Shown here piece after piece: positions 6,744 through 15,443 of a stretch of 44,990 bases of DNA (its first letter is position 1; every line of letters begins with the position of its first letter). The translations under genes and the position numbers were made by a program. This DNA is from Tatumella sp. JGM118 (GTDB lineage Bacteria > Pseudomonadota > Gammaproteobacteria > Enterobacterales > Enterobacteriaceae). The stretch covers positions 47,320-92,309 of the forward strand of contig NZ_JAERJR010000013.1 of the NCBI RefSeq assembly GCF_018257515.1, read 5' to 3'. The notes beneath the pieces are model-generated. The model made no database searches, had not been told where the DNA came from, and worked only from the letters and a program-made list of their open reading frames with translations.

Positions 6744-8519
6744 TCAGGCAGAGAGCCAGTCAGGAAGTGAACGAGGCCACTGGCCTGAACAGGCCGCCTG
6801 CACGCAGTCTGCCAGACTGCCGAAATGGACTTTTCTGCCCACCAGCCCCGGGGCATAGTGTGCGTATTTACCGGAATTGGTCATTAAGGTGGATGTTTTC
6901 TGCGGGATCACCGGTTCGCCGAGCATACACCAGCAGGTATCGGTCACAATCAGTGCCCCGAACGCTTCCAGAGTGGAGATATACCCGGCGGCTCTGGCTT
7001 GTTCATTCACGTCCCGGCCCATCGTCACGACCAGTGCCGTTTGCGGATCTTTTTTCCGCTGAGCACAAAGTCCGGCCAGCTTTGCACATTCGGTTAGCGA
7101 AAAATGCGGATTCCCTAAAGAAATCAGCTGCACTGCTGTTTCTTCAGAACTATCCAGTTCACGCCAGGAACGGGCCAGATCGTCCGCACTCACCACCCGA
7201 TGGCGTTTTGCCGCTTTACCCCCTAATGCCGTGGCAGCATCCGGTGCTTCCGGCGTTACCCCCGCAATATGAAACATCGGTGCCGCAGAGGTGGTAGCGA
7301 AGGCTGCCCCGAAGGCTTTCAGGTCATCAGAGTCCGGGGCCGCATTTTCGAGTCCTGTGATCACCGGAATTTCGGTCGCAGCCAGTAAACCGGTGTGATA
7401 CCCCAACAGCGGGTAGAAGGCGTCATCTGCCGTGTCAGGCTTCTGCACTTCGATATGTAAGGTGGCAAGCCGTCCGTTATCACAATGGCTGCCGGTCAGC
7501 GGGGCTCTGCCGGTCAGGGCAATGCAGATATCCAGGTAATCCGGATATTTCAGTGTTCTGGCACCCAGCACACTGTTCGCGTAAACCACGGCATTCGATT
7601 CCGCCCAGACAATCTGGTCGCCGCGGGCCGGTTTCGTATCAAGCAGATAAGGTGCACAGGTAAAGCTGACCCTCGCTCCCATATTCAGATAGGCATCACC
7701 CAGCGCACTGGCTGGCTCACCCAGCCCGGCATCCACCCCGAGCTCGCGCCATTTTCGCTTATCGACAGAAATGGAATTCAGCGTGGTCGGCACGCGGACT
7801 TTGCCTCCCCAGGCGACAAGTTGTTGTGCAAAACGCAGACTGGCGGGACCTGTATAGATACACCCGTCGATATGTGCCTGAGAAACGTCAATCAGCTCCG
7901 TTGCCCCTTGTAACGCGGCGATGCGCAGTATCAGTTGCATCGCCACCTGTGCCGCTTTACCGTGAAATCCATCTAACATTTCATGATCACGCAGTTCCAG
8001 CTTCATGGATCCGGCCAGAGATCCGGGGCCGGTATCGGCCTGCGATGACTGAGGAATTTCTGCAGGTACTGCATTACCGAAACGGATCTGTTTGCCGGTC
8101 ATGCAGACTTCTGTGCCGCTCTCCGGCAGCGCAGCGAAGGCCTCAGCACCGATACAGACAACAGGAAACGATTTACCGAAAACCACTTCAGCCACTAATA
8201 CTCCCAGCGTCAGGATCTCGTCCGGCTCTGCCAGGATTAAGCCTGCGGGGGCATGTCCGTTCAGAATAAGTTCGAGCATCACGCTGCTACCGGTACAGGA
8301 TCCCCGTCCGCTGGGGATTGCCAGAATATGGCCGGTGATAATTTTACCGCTCAGCGGATGATGACGATCGATAACCTCGCCACTGAAGGGATCAATTCCT
8401 CCCCAAAAGCTCAGGCCGGTATCGGAAGAAATCAGAGAGCCACGAGCATTGCCCTCAACCAGGCTGCGCCCCTGTAATACGGGTAGCGCACGAACATCGC
8501 TACTTACAGTCATAGTCAT
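6744..8519 (-). CDS. Aconitase X (AcnX) fused type, probable cis-3-hydroxy-L-proline dehydratase
   Basis: A 591-residue single-chain AcnX. The first about 135 residues are the small swivelling (DUF126) domain, with ITGHILAIPSGRGSCTGSS and the GKSFPVVCI segment. The rest is the large aconitase-like (DUF521) domain, with ELIDVSQAHIDGCIYTG, VPTTLNSISVDK, WAESNAVVYANSVLGART and a C-terminal SGKYAHYAPGL region. The fused bacterial form (type I) has been described as cis-3-hydroxy-L-proline dehydratase, giving pyrroline-2-carboxylate. The paired proline-racemase-type enzyme and amino acid transporter fit that role. Start: ATG 8519, with a second ATG two codons in. It is probably co-transcribed with the lyase gene upstream, although a 317-bp gap separates them. 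Confidence 0.88.
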   Translation of the reverse strand: MTMTVSSDVRALPVLQGRSLVEGNARGSLISSDTGLSFWGGIDPFSGEVIDRHHPLSGKIITGHILAIPSGRGSCTGSSVMLELILNGHAPAGLILAEPDEILTLGVLVAEVVFGKSFPVVCIGAEAFAALPESGTEVCMTGKQIRFGNAVPAEIPQSSQADTGPGSLAGSMKLELRDHEMLDGFHGKAAQVAMQLILRIAALQGATELIDVSQAHIDGCIYTGPASLRFAQQLVAWGGKVRVPTTLNSISVDKRKWRELGVDAGLGEPASALGDAYLNMGARVSFTCAPYLLDTKPARGDQIVWAESNAVVYANSVLGARTLKYPDYLDICIALTGRAPLTGSHCDNGRLATLHIEVQKPDTADDAFYPLLGYHTGLLAATEIPVITGLENAAPDSDDLKAFGAAFATTSAAPMFHIAGVTPEAPDAATALGGKAAKRHRVVSADDLARSWRELDSSEETAVQLISLGNPHFSLTECAKLAGLCAQRKKDPQTALVVTMGRDVNEQARAAGYISTLEAFGALIVTDTCWCMLGEPVIPQKTSTLMTNSGKYAHYAPGLVGRKVHFGSLADCVQAACSGQWPRSLPDWLSA

Positions 8520-8836
8520 ACCTATTATTCGGCGTATATTTATCGGATTATCGCCAGGCCGGAAAGGGTAAGCCGGCGCGCGTGGCGGGCTGCTGGTTAT
8601 GGCGGGGAGAAGAAAACGTTGTCACGACTCCGGCGTGTGCGGGTATTGGCCCGGCAGCACAAACCTTCTTCGGGGGCTGATAAAAATGATCGTTCTCTGG
8701 CGTATAACCGCTGGACGCTGGGTGAAGCCCGGCCGGAAGCGCAGCAAAGTATCAACGTCTTTCTGTTGTCACCCGCCTCAGAGATCCAAAGCGGCCAGTC
8801 CGTGGCCGGCAGAGGATCATGCTGATAACGTGGTTA
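8520..8836. other. 317-bp gap between lyase and AcnX genes, possible gene remnant
   Basis: No convincing gene. Forward frames of 68 to 109 residues exist (for example from 8619), but I recognise no family in them and they oppose the flanking genes. An interrupted reverse-strand frame also shows nothing recognisable. Genes in such clusters usually sit close together, so a deleted or decayed gene between them is possible but unproven. Confidence 0.4.
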
Positions 8837-9784
8837 TCAGGCCTGGTTCAGCTCTTCACTCCAGCGGCTGTACCATTCACGGAACAGCGAGTATTGGGTT
8901 TCTGCATAACGACGCTGTGCATCACTGAGAACATCGGTTTCGTTAAAGTGCAGTGAATATTCTTTGTCACCGTTCAGTACCATCAGATATTTGTAATACA
9001 GCACCAGATCCGTGCCCTCATCAAAAGAAGAGAGAACGGCGAGTGCAGATTCCAGCTCTTTCGCCAGGCGTCGGGAAACCGCATCGCCTTTCGCGGCTTT
9101 TTTGCTTAAATCGATGAGCTGTAACACTTCACGTGGCAGTGCATTACCGATACCGGTAATGGCACCGGTCGCTCCGCAGTTTACAAAGCCATGGAATACC
9201 TGAGTATCCACCCCGGCCATAAGAATGACATTATCATCCTGAGACGTAATATGTTCAGCGGCATAACGCATATCTGCAGCACCGCCAAATTCTTTGAAAC
9301 CAATCAGGTTAGGGTACTGACTGCGCAGCTCAAAGAAGAGGTCTGCCCGGGTAGCAAAGCCATAGTAAGGACTGTTATAGATAACCGCCGGCAGTTCCGG
9401 GGCCGCTTCGAGGATGGCCGAGAAGTGCGCTTTTTGCGCCGCCGGGGAGGAGCCACGCGACAGTACGCGTGGGATCACCATCAGGCCCTGCGCTCCCACT
9501 TTCGCGGCGTGGGCCGCATGAGAAACGGCTTCCCGGGTGTTTACCGCGCCGGTCCCGACAATGGTCGGTACCCCGGCCGCCACTAAACGCGCCACGCCTT
9601 CCTGGCGTTCGGCTTCAGTCAGCAGGGGCCAGTCTCCCATCGAACCGCAATAAACGACGGCGCTCATACCGAGATCAATCAGCTCGCGGCCTTTAGCCAC
9701 CAGTGCGTCAAAGTCAGGTTTACGCTCCGCATTACACGGTGTCATCAGGGCGGGGATAGTGCCGGTAAAGATATTATTGTTCAT
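8837..9784 (-). CDS. DapA-superfamily lyase, probable pyrroline-4-hydroxy-2-carboxylate deaminase (hydroxyproline pathway)
   Basis: A 315-residue class I aldolase-type protein of the DHDPS/NAL superfamily. The Schiff-base lysine is Lys164 in LIGFKEFGG and the partner tyrosine is Tyr136 in VIYNSPYYGF. The N-terminal IPALMTPC and VVYCGSMGDWPLLTEAER segments, and the insert VIPRVLSRGSSPAAQK, differ from true DapA. They resemble, from memory, the deaminase of the 4-hydroxyproline pathway that makes alpha-ketoglutarate semialdehyde. A strong ribosome site (GAGGAA) precedes the ATG. The operator copy at 9923 lies about 140 bp upstream. Superfamily is certain; the exact reaction is inferred from similarity and context. 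Confidence 0.85.
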   Translation of the reverse strand: MNNNIFTGTIPALMTPCNAERKPDFDALVAKGRELIDLGMSAVVYCGSMGDWPLLTEAERQEGVARLVAAGVPTIVGTGAVNTREAVSHAAHAAKVGAQGLMVIPRVLSRGSSPAAQKAHFSAILEAAPELPAVIYNSPYYGFATRADLFFELRSQYPNLIGFKEFGGAADMRYAAEHITSQDDNVILMAGVDTQVFHGFVNCGATGAITGIGNALPREVLQLIDLSKKAAKGDAVSRRLAKELESALAVLSSFDEGTDLVLYYKYLMVLNGDKEYSLHFNETDVLSDAQRRYAETQYSLFREWYSRWSEELNQA

Positions 9785-9922
9785 TGTGTTTCCTCAAATT
9801 TCTGTTCAGATCATTGTGATCGGCAGGCGGGAAGGTCTGCATAATCGGTAAGATATTTGCGCACCACTGGCCTGCATACTACAGCCTGCAGGCAGACAGT
9901 CAGCGGTCGCTGATTAACTATG

Positions 9923-9935
9923 GTATACGATATAC
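9923..9935 (-). promoter_or_regulatory. Operator-like site (GTATACGATATAC element, copy 3)
   Basis: GTATA-CGA-TATAC is an inverted repeat with a 3-bp spacer, upstream of the - strand lyase/AcnX genes. It shares GTATACGA(A/T)AT with the sites at 1962 and 4182. Three occurrences before the three transcription units of the same catabolic block make a shared regulator likely. Confidence 0.6.
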
Positions 9936-10270
9936 GTGACATGAGAGCTTGTAAAGATGATCAGATCTAAGAAATTCTTATCTCTGAACCGGAGGTTGTC
10001 TGTGCGAAAGAAACCGTCACACAGATCCTGTTTTTCAGGCAGGCGTTCAGCCTCTGGTTACCTGAGGCAGGCGGGGTCAGCCGGGCGAAAGCGTGGGTAA
10101 AATGACAGATAAGAAGAATAAATAAAAAGGAGTAAAGAAAGCGGACATGAGTGGCTGTTTTACTGAACACTTTGCTGAGTGAGTCGTTCTGTCATGCCCT
10201 GCTCCTGTTGCCGGCGATAATAAATTTCCTTCCCGGACAATGGCTTTACAAAAAATAATGATAAGCCATC
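9936..10270. other. Intergenic region between divergent units, no clear gene
   Basis: The divergent gap between the lyase gene and umuD. A 49-codon Arg-rich frame (9957-10106, +) has no good ribosome site and no recognisable family, so I do not call it. Apart from the operator at 9923 and the SOS promoter at the right end I see nothing else. Confidence 0.5.
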
Positions 10271-10314
10271 TTGATCGAAATACTCCATCAGCATTACTGT
10301 ATATTTATACAGTA
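10271..10314 (+). promoter_or_regulatory. SOS promoter with LexA box
   Basis: TACTGTATATTTATACAGTA (10295-10314) fits the LexA consensus CTGT-N8-ACAG with a fully AT spacer and palindromic flanks. TTGATC at 10271-10276 can serve as the -35 element, 18 bp before TACTGT, so LexA would cover the -10 region. The ATG of umuD is 20 bp downstream. Confidence 0.92.
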
Positions 10315-10333
10315 AAAATCTGAGAGACCGATC

Positions 10334-10756
10334 ATGAAGTTCTATCTGCCTGCAGAGCTGCATACCATGCAGGATCTGCCCTTTTTTATCAGTCGTGTCC
10401 CTTGCGGTTTTCCGTCGCCGGCACAGGACTATGTTGAACAGCGTATCGATCTTAATCAGTTACTGATTCGGCATCCCGGTGCCACCTATTTTGTGCGGGT
10501 CAGTGGCGATTCTATGACTGAAGGCGGGATCGATGACGGCGATATGCTGATTGTCGACAGTTCACTGAAGGCAGGGCATGGCGATATTGTGGTGGCCGCG
10601 GTGGCGGGGGAGTTTACCGTTAAGCAGCTGATGCTGAGACCTTCTCTGCATCTGCGACCGATGAATATCGCCCATTCCGTGATAACAATTGCTGATGCTG
10701 ATCAGTTTGAGATCTTCGGGGTGGTAAAACACGTTGTCAAAACGCTGGGTCAGTAA
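10334..10756 (+). CDS. umuD: UmuD, SOS mutagenesis protein and autoprotease
   Basis: A 140-residue LexA-like S24 peptidase. The cleavage site is Cys24-Gly25 (VPCGFPSP), the nucleophile Ser60 lies in VSGDSM and the general base Lys97 in FTVKQ; these are the same positions as in E. coli UmuD. RecA filaments trigger self-cleavage to UmuD', which joins UmuC to make DNA polymerase V. Expression is under the LexA box just upstream. The stop overlaps the umuC start (TAATG), so the two are translationally coupled. Confidence 0.96.
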   Translation: MKFYLPAELHTMQDLPFFISRVPCGFPSPAQDYVEQRIDLNQLLIRHPGATYFVRVSGDSMTEGGIDDGDMLIVDSSLKAGHGDIVVAAVAGEFTVKQLMLRPSLHLRPMNIAHSVITIADADQFEIFGVVKHVVKTLGQ

Positions 10757-12018
10757 TGTTTGCGCTGGTGGATGTGAATTCATTTTATGCGTCGTGTGAA
10801 ACCGTGTTCCGCCCGGATTTAAAAGGGAAACCGGTGGTCGTTCTAAGTAATAACGATGGCTGTGTTATTGCGCGTTCAGCCGAAGCGAAGCAACTGAACA
10901 TCAGTATGGGGGAACCTTATTTCCGGCTAAAAAACCTTCTGCGCGAGCATCGGGTCAGTGTGTTCAGTTCAAACTATGCTTTATACGCAGATATGAGTCA
11001 GCGTGTGATGAGCACGCTGGAAGCACTGGCACCGGCAGTAGAAATTTATTCCATCGATGAAGCATTTATGGACCTTACCGGCGTCCGTCATTGCCGGAAC
11101 CTGGAAGCCTTTGGTCGCGAAGTCCGTGAACGTGTGCTGCGTGATACGCATCTGACGGTCGGGGTCGGAATAGCCCCGACAAAGACTCTGGCCAAACTCG
11201 CTAATCATGCGGCGAAAACCTGGCGAAAAACCGGCGGGGTGGTTGATCTGTCGAATGCCGAACGTCAGCGTAAACTGATGGCCCTGACACCGGTGGCCGA
11301 AGTCTGGGGAGTGGGGCGGCGTATCAGTAAGAAACTGAATATGATGGGGATTCTTACGGCCAGAGATTTATCGGAGCAGAGTACCTGGGTTATCAGAAAA
11401 CACTTCAATGTGGTGCTGGAACGAACGGTGAGGGAACTGCGGGGCGAACCCTGTCTTGAACTGGAAGAATTTGCCCCGGTGAAACAACAGATCGTCTGCT
11501 CCCGTTCATTCTCCGGACGGATCACTGAATATACGTCGATGCGTGAGGCTATATGTAATTATGCGGTGCGGGCTGGCGAAAAGCTGCGTGGCGAGCGGCA
11601 ATATTGTCGTCAGGTGGGGGTATTTCTGCGTACCAGCCCGCATGCACAGGGCGAGGTATTCTACGGTAACCAGGCCTCGGTGAAACTGCTGACACCTTCT
11701 CATGATAGCCGGGATATTATTCGCGCCGCTATGACCGCACTGGATAGCATCTGGCAGGACGGGCCACGGTATATGAAGGCCGGAGTCATGCTGGGGGATT
11801 TTTTCAGTCAGGGCATTTCGCAGCTCAATCTGTTTGATGACTATAAGCCGCGGGCGGACAGTGAATCACTGATGCGGGTGATTGATGGTGTTAATCAAAG
11901 CGGAAAAGGACAGTTATGGTTTGCCGGCCAGGGCGTAGAAAAGCGCTGGGCAATGAAACGCGATATGTTGTCACCCTGCTACACCACCCGCTACAGCGAT
12001 CTGCCTGTGGTCCGGTAA
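10756..12018 (+). CDS. umuC: UmuC, translesion DNA polymerase V catalytic subunit
   Basis: A 420-residue Y-family polymerase, close to the usual 422. Catalytic acidic residues sit in [15 protein letters not shown] (Asp6) and IYSIDEAFMDL. Next come the helix-hairpin-helix region and the little-finger domain, and the C-terminal SQLNLFDDY matches the QLNLF-type clamp-binding motif. It bypasses damage in complex with UmuD'. It starts within the umuD stop codon. No T-rich terminator is evident downstream. Confidence 0.96.
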   Translation: MFALVDVNSFYASCETVFRPDLKGKPVVVLSNNDGCVIARSAEAKQLNISMGEPYFRLKNLLREHRVSVFSSNYALYADMSQRVMSTLEALAPAVEIYSIDEAFMDLTGVRHCRNLEAFGREVRERVLRDTHLTVGVGIAPTKTLAKLANHAAKTWRKTGGVVDLSNAERQRKLMALTPVAEVWGVGRRISKKLNMMGILTARDLSEQSTWVIRKHFNVVLERTVRELRGEPCLELEEFAPVKQQIVCSRSFSGRITEYTSMREAICNYAVRAGEKLRGERQYCRQVGVFLRTSPHAQGEVFYGNQASVKLLTPSHDSRDIIRAAMTALDSIWQDGPRYMKAGVMLGDFFSQGISQLNLFDDYKPRADSESLMRVIDGVNQSGKGQLWFAGQGVEKRWAMKRDMLSPCYTTRYSDLPVVR

Positions 12019-12248
12019 GGCGGTTACCTCCTCTCACCCTGTTATAACGGGGGCCGCACCTCTGTCCCTGCCTATGATCCCTGCGAAAGTTTATAGATTG
12101 TTTACCAGGATATTTTTAATTAACCTCGCCGGTAATGTGCCCCCGGCGGGGCACTCAGTATGCCTGCTCTCCGGCGATATCCGGAACGGGGGGCCTTCTG
12201 ATGGGGAGCTTACCGGAGGAGAGTAAGGGAAAGTTGTTGTCCTTTATA

Positions 12249-12271
12249 GTAATGATACTAATTCTCATTAT
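12249..12271 (+). promoter_or_regulatory. Fur-box-like site before the TonB receptor gene
   Basis: GTAATGATACTAATTCTCATTAT resembles the Fur consensus (AATGATA and TCATT arms around AT-rich sequence) and sits in an AT-rich stretch 80-150 bp before the receptor gene. Iron repression of the receptor is the natural reading. The rest of the 12019-12400 gap holds no gene. Confidence 0.7.
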
Positions 12272-12401
12272 TATTTACATTTCTTAATTTGTTCGTACAA
12301 TAGGCAACATCTGCCGGTGTAATAAAATGTTACATGGAGCATTCTGTTTGCAGTCATCGGCGAGGGTGAAGCATTTTGATCAACAAATGGAATCGATGAT
12401 A

Positions 12402-14387
12402 ATGACAAAACTTCGCGTAAAACCGTTCGCAGTGATACTGACAACGGCATTTTTCCCCGGGATGGCAGAGGCTACCGATAAAGAGACACTGGTAGTCACT
12501 GCCACGGGTTTTGAACAGAAAATTCAGAATGCCCCGGCCTCCATCTCTGTGATCAGCAGAGAGCAAATCGAAGACAAAGCCTACCGTGATATTACCGATG
12601 CGCTAAAAGATGTGCCGGGGGTGGTCGTTACCGGCGGGGGCAGTAGCAGCGATATCAGCATCCGCGGAATGTCCTCACAGTACACCCTGTTTCTGGTCGA
12701 CGGGAGGCGGGTGAGTACACGGGCAACCCGGCCTAACAGTGATAATGCCGGTATTGAACAAGGCTGGTTACCTCCGCTGGAATCGATAGAACGGATAGAG
12801 GTGATCCGTGGCCCTATGTCTTCGCTGTACGGTTCGGATGCGATGGGAGGGGTCATTAATGTGATCACCAAAAAAACGTATAACCGTGGGAAATGGCTGG
12901 GATCGCTGCATACGGAAGCAACTTTTCAGCAGCATCGCCGCTCCGGAGATCTTTATCAGACCGATGCTTATGTTTCCGGCCCGCTGATTGACGGGCTGCT
13001 GGGCATGAAACTCAGCGGGTTACTCTCCCGTCGCCAGGAAGACAGGAGAGTCAATGGCTATAACGAGCAACGGATGCGTAACGGTGCCGCCACGTTCACC
13101 CTGACACCCGATGACAGAAACAGTATCGATATGGATATTGCCAGAGAACTGCAGGACAGAAACAGTACGCCCGGAAAATCTCAGGCGGCAGAGAGCTGCC
13201 GGGGAACCGTCTGTACGCCGAACAGCCGTAGTGAAAACCGCTATGAGCACACCACTTATGCGCTGACACATCGTGGATATTATGATGCAGTGAATACCAG
13301 CAGCTATCTGCAACGGGAGGAAACGAATAACCCCGGCCGCTCGATGAAATCCTACAACACGACGCTGAATACACAAGGCCAATGGCTGCTGGATGAACAC
13401 TCAATAACACTGGGTGGGCAGTATGGTTATGAAACGCTGCACGATGACGGAAACCAGTTAGAAGCTGCTGCGGGCCTGAATAAACTGACACGCTGGAGCT
13501 GGGCCGTTTTTGCAGAAGATGAGTGGGCAATGACCCAAAGTTTCTCGCTGACCGGCGGAATACGGATGGATAAAGACCAGAATTATGGAACACACTGGAC
13601 CCCGCGGGGATATGGTGTCTGGCACCTGAGTGATCAATGGACAGTCAAAGGTGGTGTTTCTGCGGGCTATCGCTCGCCGGATCTGCGTCAGTCCTCTGCC
13701 AGCTGGGGGCAGATGACCGGGGGAGGCCGCTCAAACGGAATTATTGTCGGGAATCCTGATCTGAAACCCGAGAAGAGCCTGAGCGAAGAAATCGCGTTGC
13801 TATGGGATAACGGTAAGCAACTGAATGCCGGCTTAACCCTGTTTAACACCGACTTTAAACATAAGATCACCGAAGTTCGCCGGTGTAATAGCAGTGCCGA
13901 CCCCGCCTGTACTATCGGTAATACGCATTACGATTTTGTCAGTGACCGGGTCAATGTTGATAAGGCAAACCTGCGTGGTGCAGAGGCGACGCTGGGATGG
14001 AAACCGGCAGACGACTGGAAACTGACCGGTAACTATACCTATACCGATTCCGAGCAGAAGAGCGGACAGTTTTCCGGTAAGCCACTGAATAAGATGCCAA
14101 AACATATGATCAATCTGACACTGAACTGGCAAACGACCCGGGATCTGTCGGTATGGGGCCGGATCAACTTCCGGAGCAGAACGTCAGAGTATCTGAGCCG
14201 CACCAGTATGGCGCAGGGTACCCCGTCCTACAGCTTCGTTGATGCCGGGGTAAACTACCCGGTCACTAAATCGTTATCTCTGCTTGCCGGTATCTATAAC
14301 CTGCTGGATAAAACGGTCAGCTATGACGATTATTCATCGACATTAGACGGACGTCGTTATTACCTGGGAGCGAATTATAATTTCTGA
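12402..14387 (+). CDS. TonB-dependent outer-membrane receptor, CirA-like (catecholate siderophore type)
   Basis: About 661 residues from ATG 12402. The signal peptide (MTKLRVKPFAVILTTAFFPGMAEA) is followed by a TonB box (ETLVVTA) and a plug domain with DALKDVPGVVV, SIRGMSSQYTLFLVDGRRV and RGPMSSLYGSDAMGGVINVITKK. A 22-strand-type barrel follows, ending in YYLGANYNF with the C-terminal Phe. Plug motifs match CirA-like receptors. The frame extends up to ATG 12327, but that adds 25 residues before the signal peptide, so 12396 or 12402 is preferred. A loop holds a Cys pair (CRGTVC), and a later one another. The Fur-like box upstream supports a role in iron uptake. The exact siderophore is unknown. 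Confidence 0.9.
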   Translation: MTKLRVKPFAVILTTAFFPGMAEATDKETLVVTATGFEQKIQNAPASISVISREQIEDKAYRDITDALKDVPGVVVTGGGSSSDISIRGMSSQYTLFLVDGRRVSTRATRPNSDNAGIEQGWLPPLESIERIEVIRGPMSSLYGSDAMGGVINVITKKTYNRGKWLGSLHTEATFQQHRRSGDLYQTDAYVSGPLIDGLLGMKLSGLLSRRQEDRRVNGYNEQRMRNGAATFTLTPDDRNSIDMDIARELQDRNSTPGKSQAAESCRGTVCTPNSRSENRYEHTTYALTHRGYYDAVNTSSYLQREETNNPGRSMKSYNTTLNTQGQWLLDEHSITLGGQYGYETLHDDGNQLEAAAGLNKLTRWSWAVFAEDEWAMTQSFSLTGGIRMDKDQNYGTHWTPRGYGVWHLSDQWTVKGGVSAGYRSPDLRQSSASWGQMTGGGRSNGIIVGNPDLKPEKSLSEEIALLWDNGKQLNAGLTLFNTDFKHKITEVRRCNSSADPACTIGNTHYDFVSDRVNVDKANLRGAEATLGWKPADDWKLTGNYTYTDSEQKSGQFSGKPLNKMPKHMINLTLNWQTTRDLSVWGRINFRSRTSEYLSRTSMAQGTPSYSFVDAGVNYPVTKSLSLLAGIYNLLDKTVSYDDYSSTLDGRRYYLGANYNF

Positions 14388-14394
14388 ACGTACA

Positions 14395-14413
14395 GGCCAC
14401 ACAATGTGTGGCC
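14395..14413 (+). terminator. Hairpin after the TonB receptor gene
   Basis: A perfect 8-bp stem, GGCCACAC / GTGTGGCC, with a 3-nt loop lies just after the stop codon. No T-run follows, so it may protect the mRNA end rather than terminate transcription. Confidence 0.45.
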
Positions 14414-15110
14414 GGTGTTAACCGCTTCCCTCTCTGCACTTTCCCCGCCCGCAGTTACCCGAAAATTACCCCTCCGGTGAATTATGAAATTTTAATAAAT
14501 AATTTTTATTAAGAATGATTCCATAAATAGTAACTTTTGTGTGAATTATTAACAGCAGCTGAAAGTTTCACTCTGGTGATATTGGTCCTGATGATTAATT
14601 TTTTTAAAGATTAAAAGCGGTGTTGAAATTGGAAATAAACACTTTGAAGGAATTGATAAACGATCTTTTTATTTTAAATTAAAAAAATAAATAGGATTAA
14701 TGTTCGCATTTTTATAGTATTCTGATATTTTATAGCGACATGGTGATTTTGTGTGGTTGTTAAAGCTATTTTTCATGTTTTACATGGCATTAAAAAACAA
14801 GTACCATCTCCGCAGACAGCAGATAAAGATTAAAATGTATTTTTTCAGAACTGGCGACAGTAACCACCAGAAGACAGAACAGGTATGGGGGATTATTTCA
14901 TCTTACACACCTGTGGCAGAATACCTGGCAGAGTCATTGAGCTATCTCCCGGCAGGAATGGTCGGCCCGGAAATATTTCCCTGTCGGTAATATAACAAAG
15001 CGTAAGTATGCTTTTTAGTTAATTTATCTAGGACTAATAAACTATTTCCATAAGTGATTTTTACTCTTTTTATATAAGTAATAATCACTATCAAACTGCG
15101 TAACTGAGCT
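14414..15110 (+). promoter_or_regulatory. AT-rich 0.7-kb leader before the glycan-type operon
   Basis: This is a strongly AT-rich stretch (mainly 14480-14760 and 15000-15100). It is the only sizeable non-coding region before the eight-gene operon and must hold its promoter. I could not find an ops (GGCGGTAGC) or JUMPstart element. A 79-codon frame at 14751-14990 has no recognisable features and is probably chance. Silencing by H-NS would fit the base composition (inference). Confidence 0.45.
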
Positions 15111-15443
15111 ATGGAAAAAAATAATATTGAGAATATGACCCGGGGCTGGTTTGTCGGTCCTTTTGAACCGTCAGTATTCCGTACCAGTAATATGGAAGTT
15201 GCCGTGAAATATTATCGGGCCGGTGATCATGAAGCCGCGCATTATCATAAGGTTGCGACAGAAATCACCGTGATTGTATCCGGTGCTGTCAGAATGTCAG
15301 GCCAGTATTATTATCGTGGCGATATTATTACTATCGAACCCGGGCAGATAACAGATTTTTATGCTGTTGAGGATAGCGTGACCACGGTGGTGAAAATTCC
15401 CGGAGCGAACAATGATAAATACATTGCAGAGGAAATAATATGA
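15111..15443 (+). CDS. Small cupin-domain protein
   Basis: A 110-residue single-domain cupin. Cupin motif 1 is visible as HEAAHYH (His44, His46) with Glu51 in ATEITVIVSG, giving a plausible metal site. The second motif region is YRGDIITIEPGQITDF, but without its usual His. It could be a metal-binding isomerase or a binding/regulatory subunit. Its stop overlaps the start of the nucleotidyltransferase by 4 bp (ATGA), so the two products are made together. First gene of the operon. Biochemical role unknown. Confidence 0.75.
   Translation: MEKNNIENMTRGWFVGPFEPSVFRTSNMEVAVKYYRAGDHEAAHYHKVATEITVIVSGAVRMSGQYYYRGDIITIEPGQITDFYAVEDSVTTVVKIPGANNDKYIAEEII

Noticed and set aside
6354-6856. Reverse-strand frames rich in Arg and Pro over the 107-bp repeats
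   Set aside because: They follow the repeat period, overlap the AcnX end in another frame, have no ribosome sites and look like shadows of GC-rich repeats.
8599-8928. Forward frames between AcnX and the lyase gene
   Set aside because: They run opposite to the flanking genes, overlap the lyase 3' end, and show no recognisable motif.
8837-9784. True DapA (dihydrodipicolinate synthase)
   Set aside because: The lysine and tyrosine of the superfamily are present, but the surrounding motifs and the neighbours fit a hydroxyproline-pathway lyase better than lysine biosynthesis.
9957-10106. 49-residue Arg-rich frame upstream of umuD
   Set aside because: Weak start region, no family, and composition suggests a chance frame.
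14751-14990. 79-codon frame in the AT-rich leader
   Set aside because: No ribosome site, no family features and an odd composition; probably chance.
14414-15110. ops / JUMPstart element of polysaccharide operons
   Set aside because: GGCGGTAGC and the longer JUMPstart pattern were looked for and not found.
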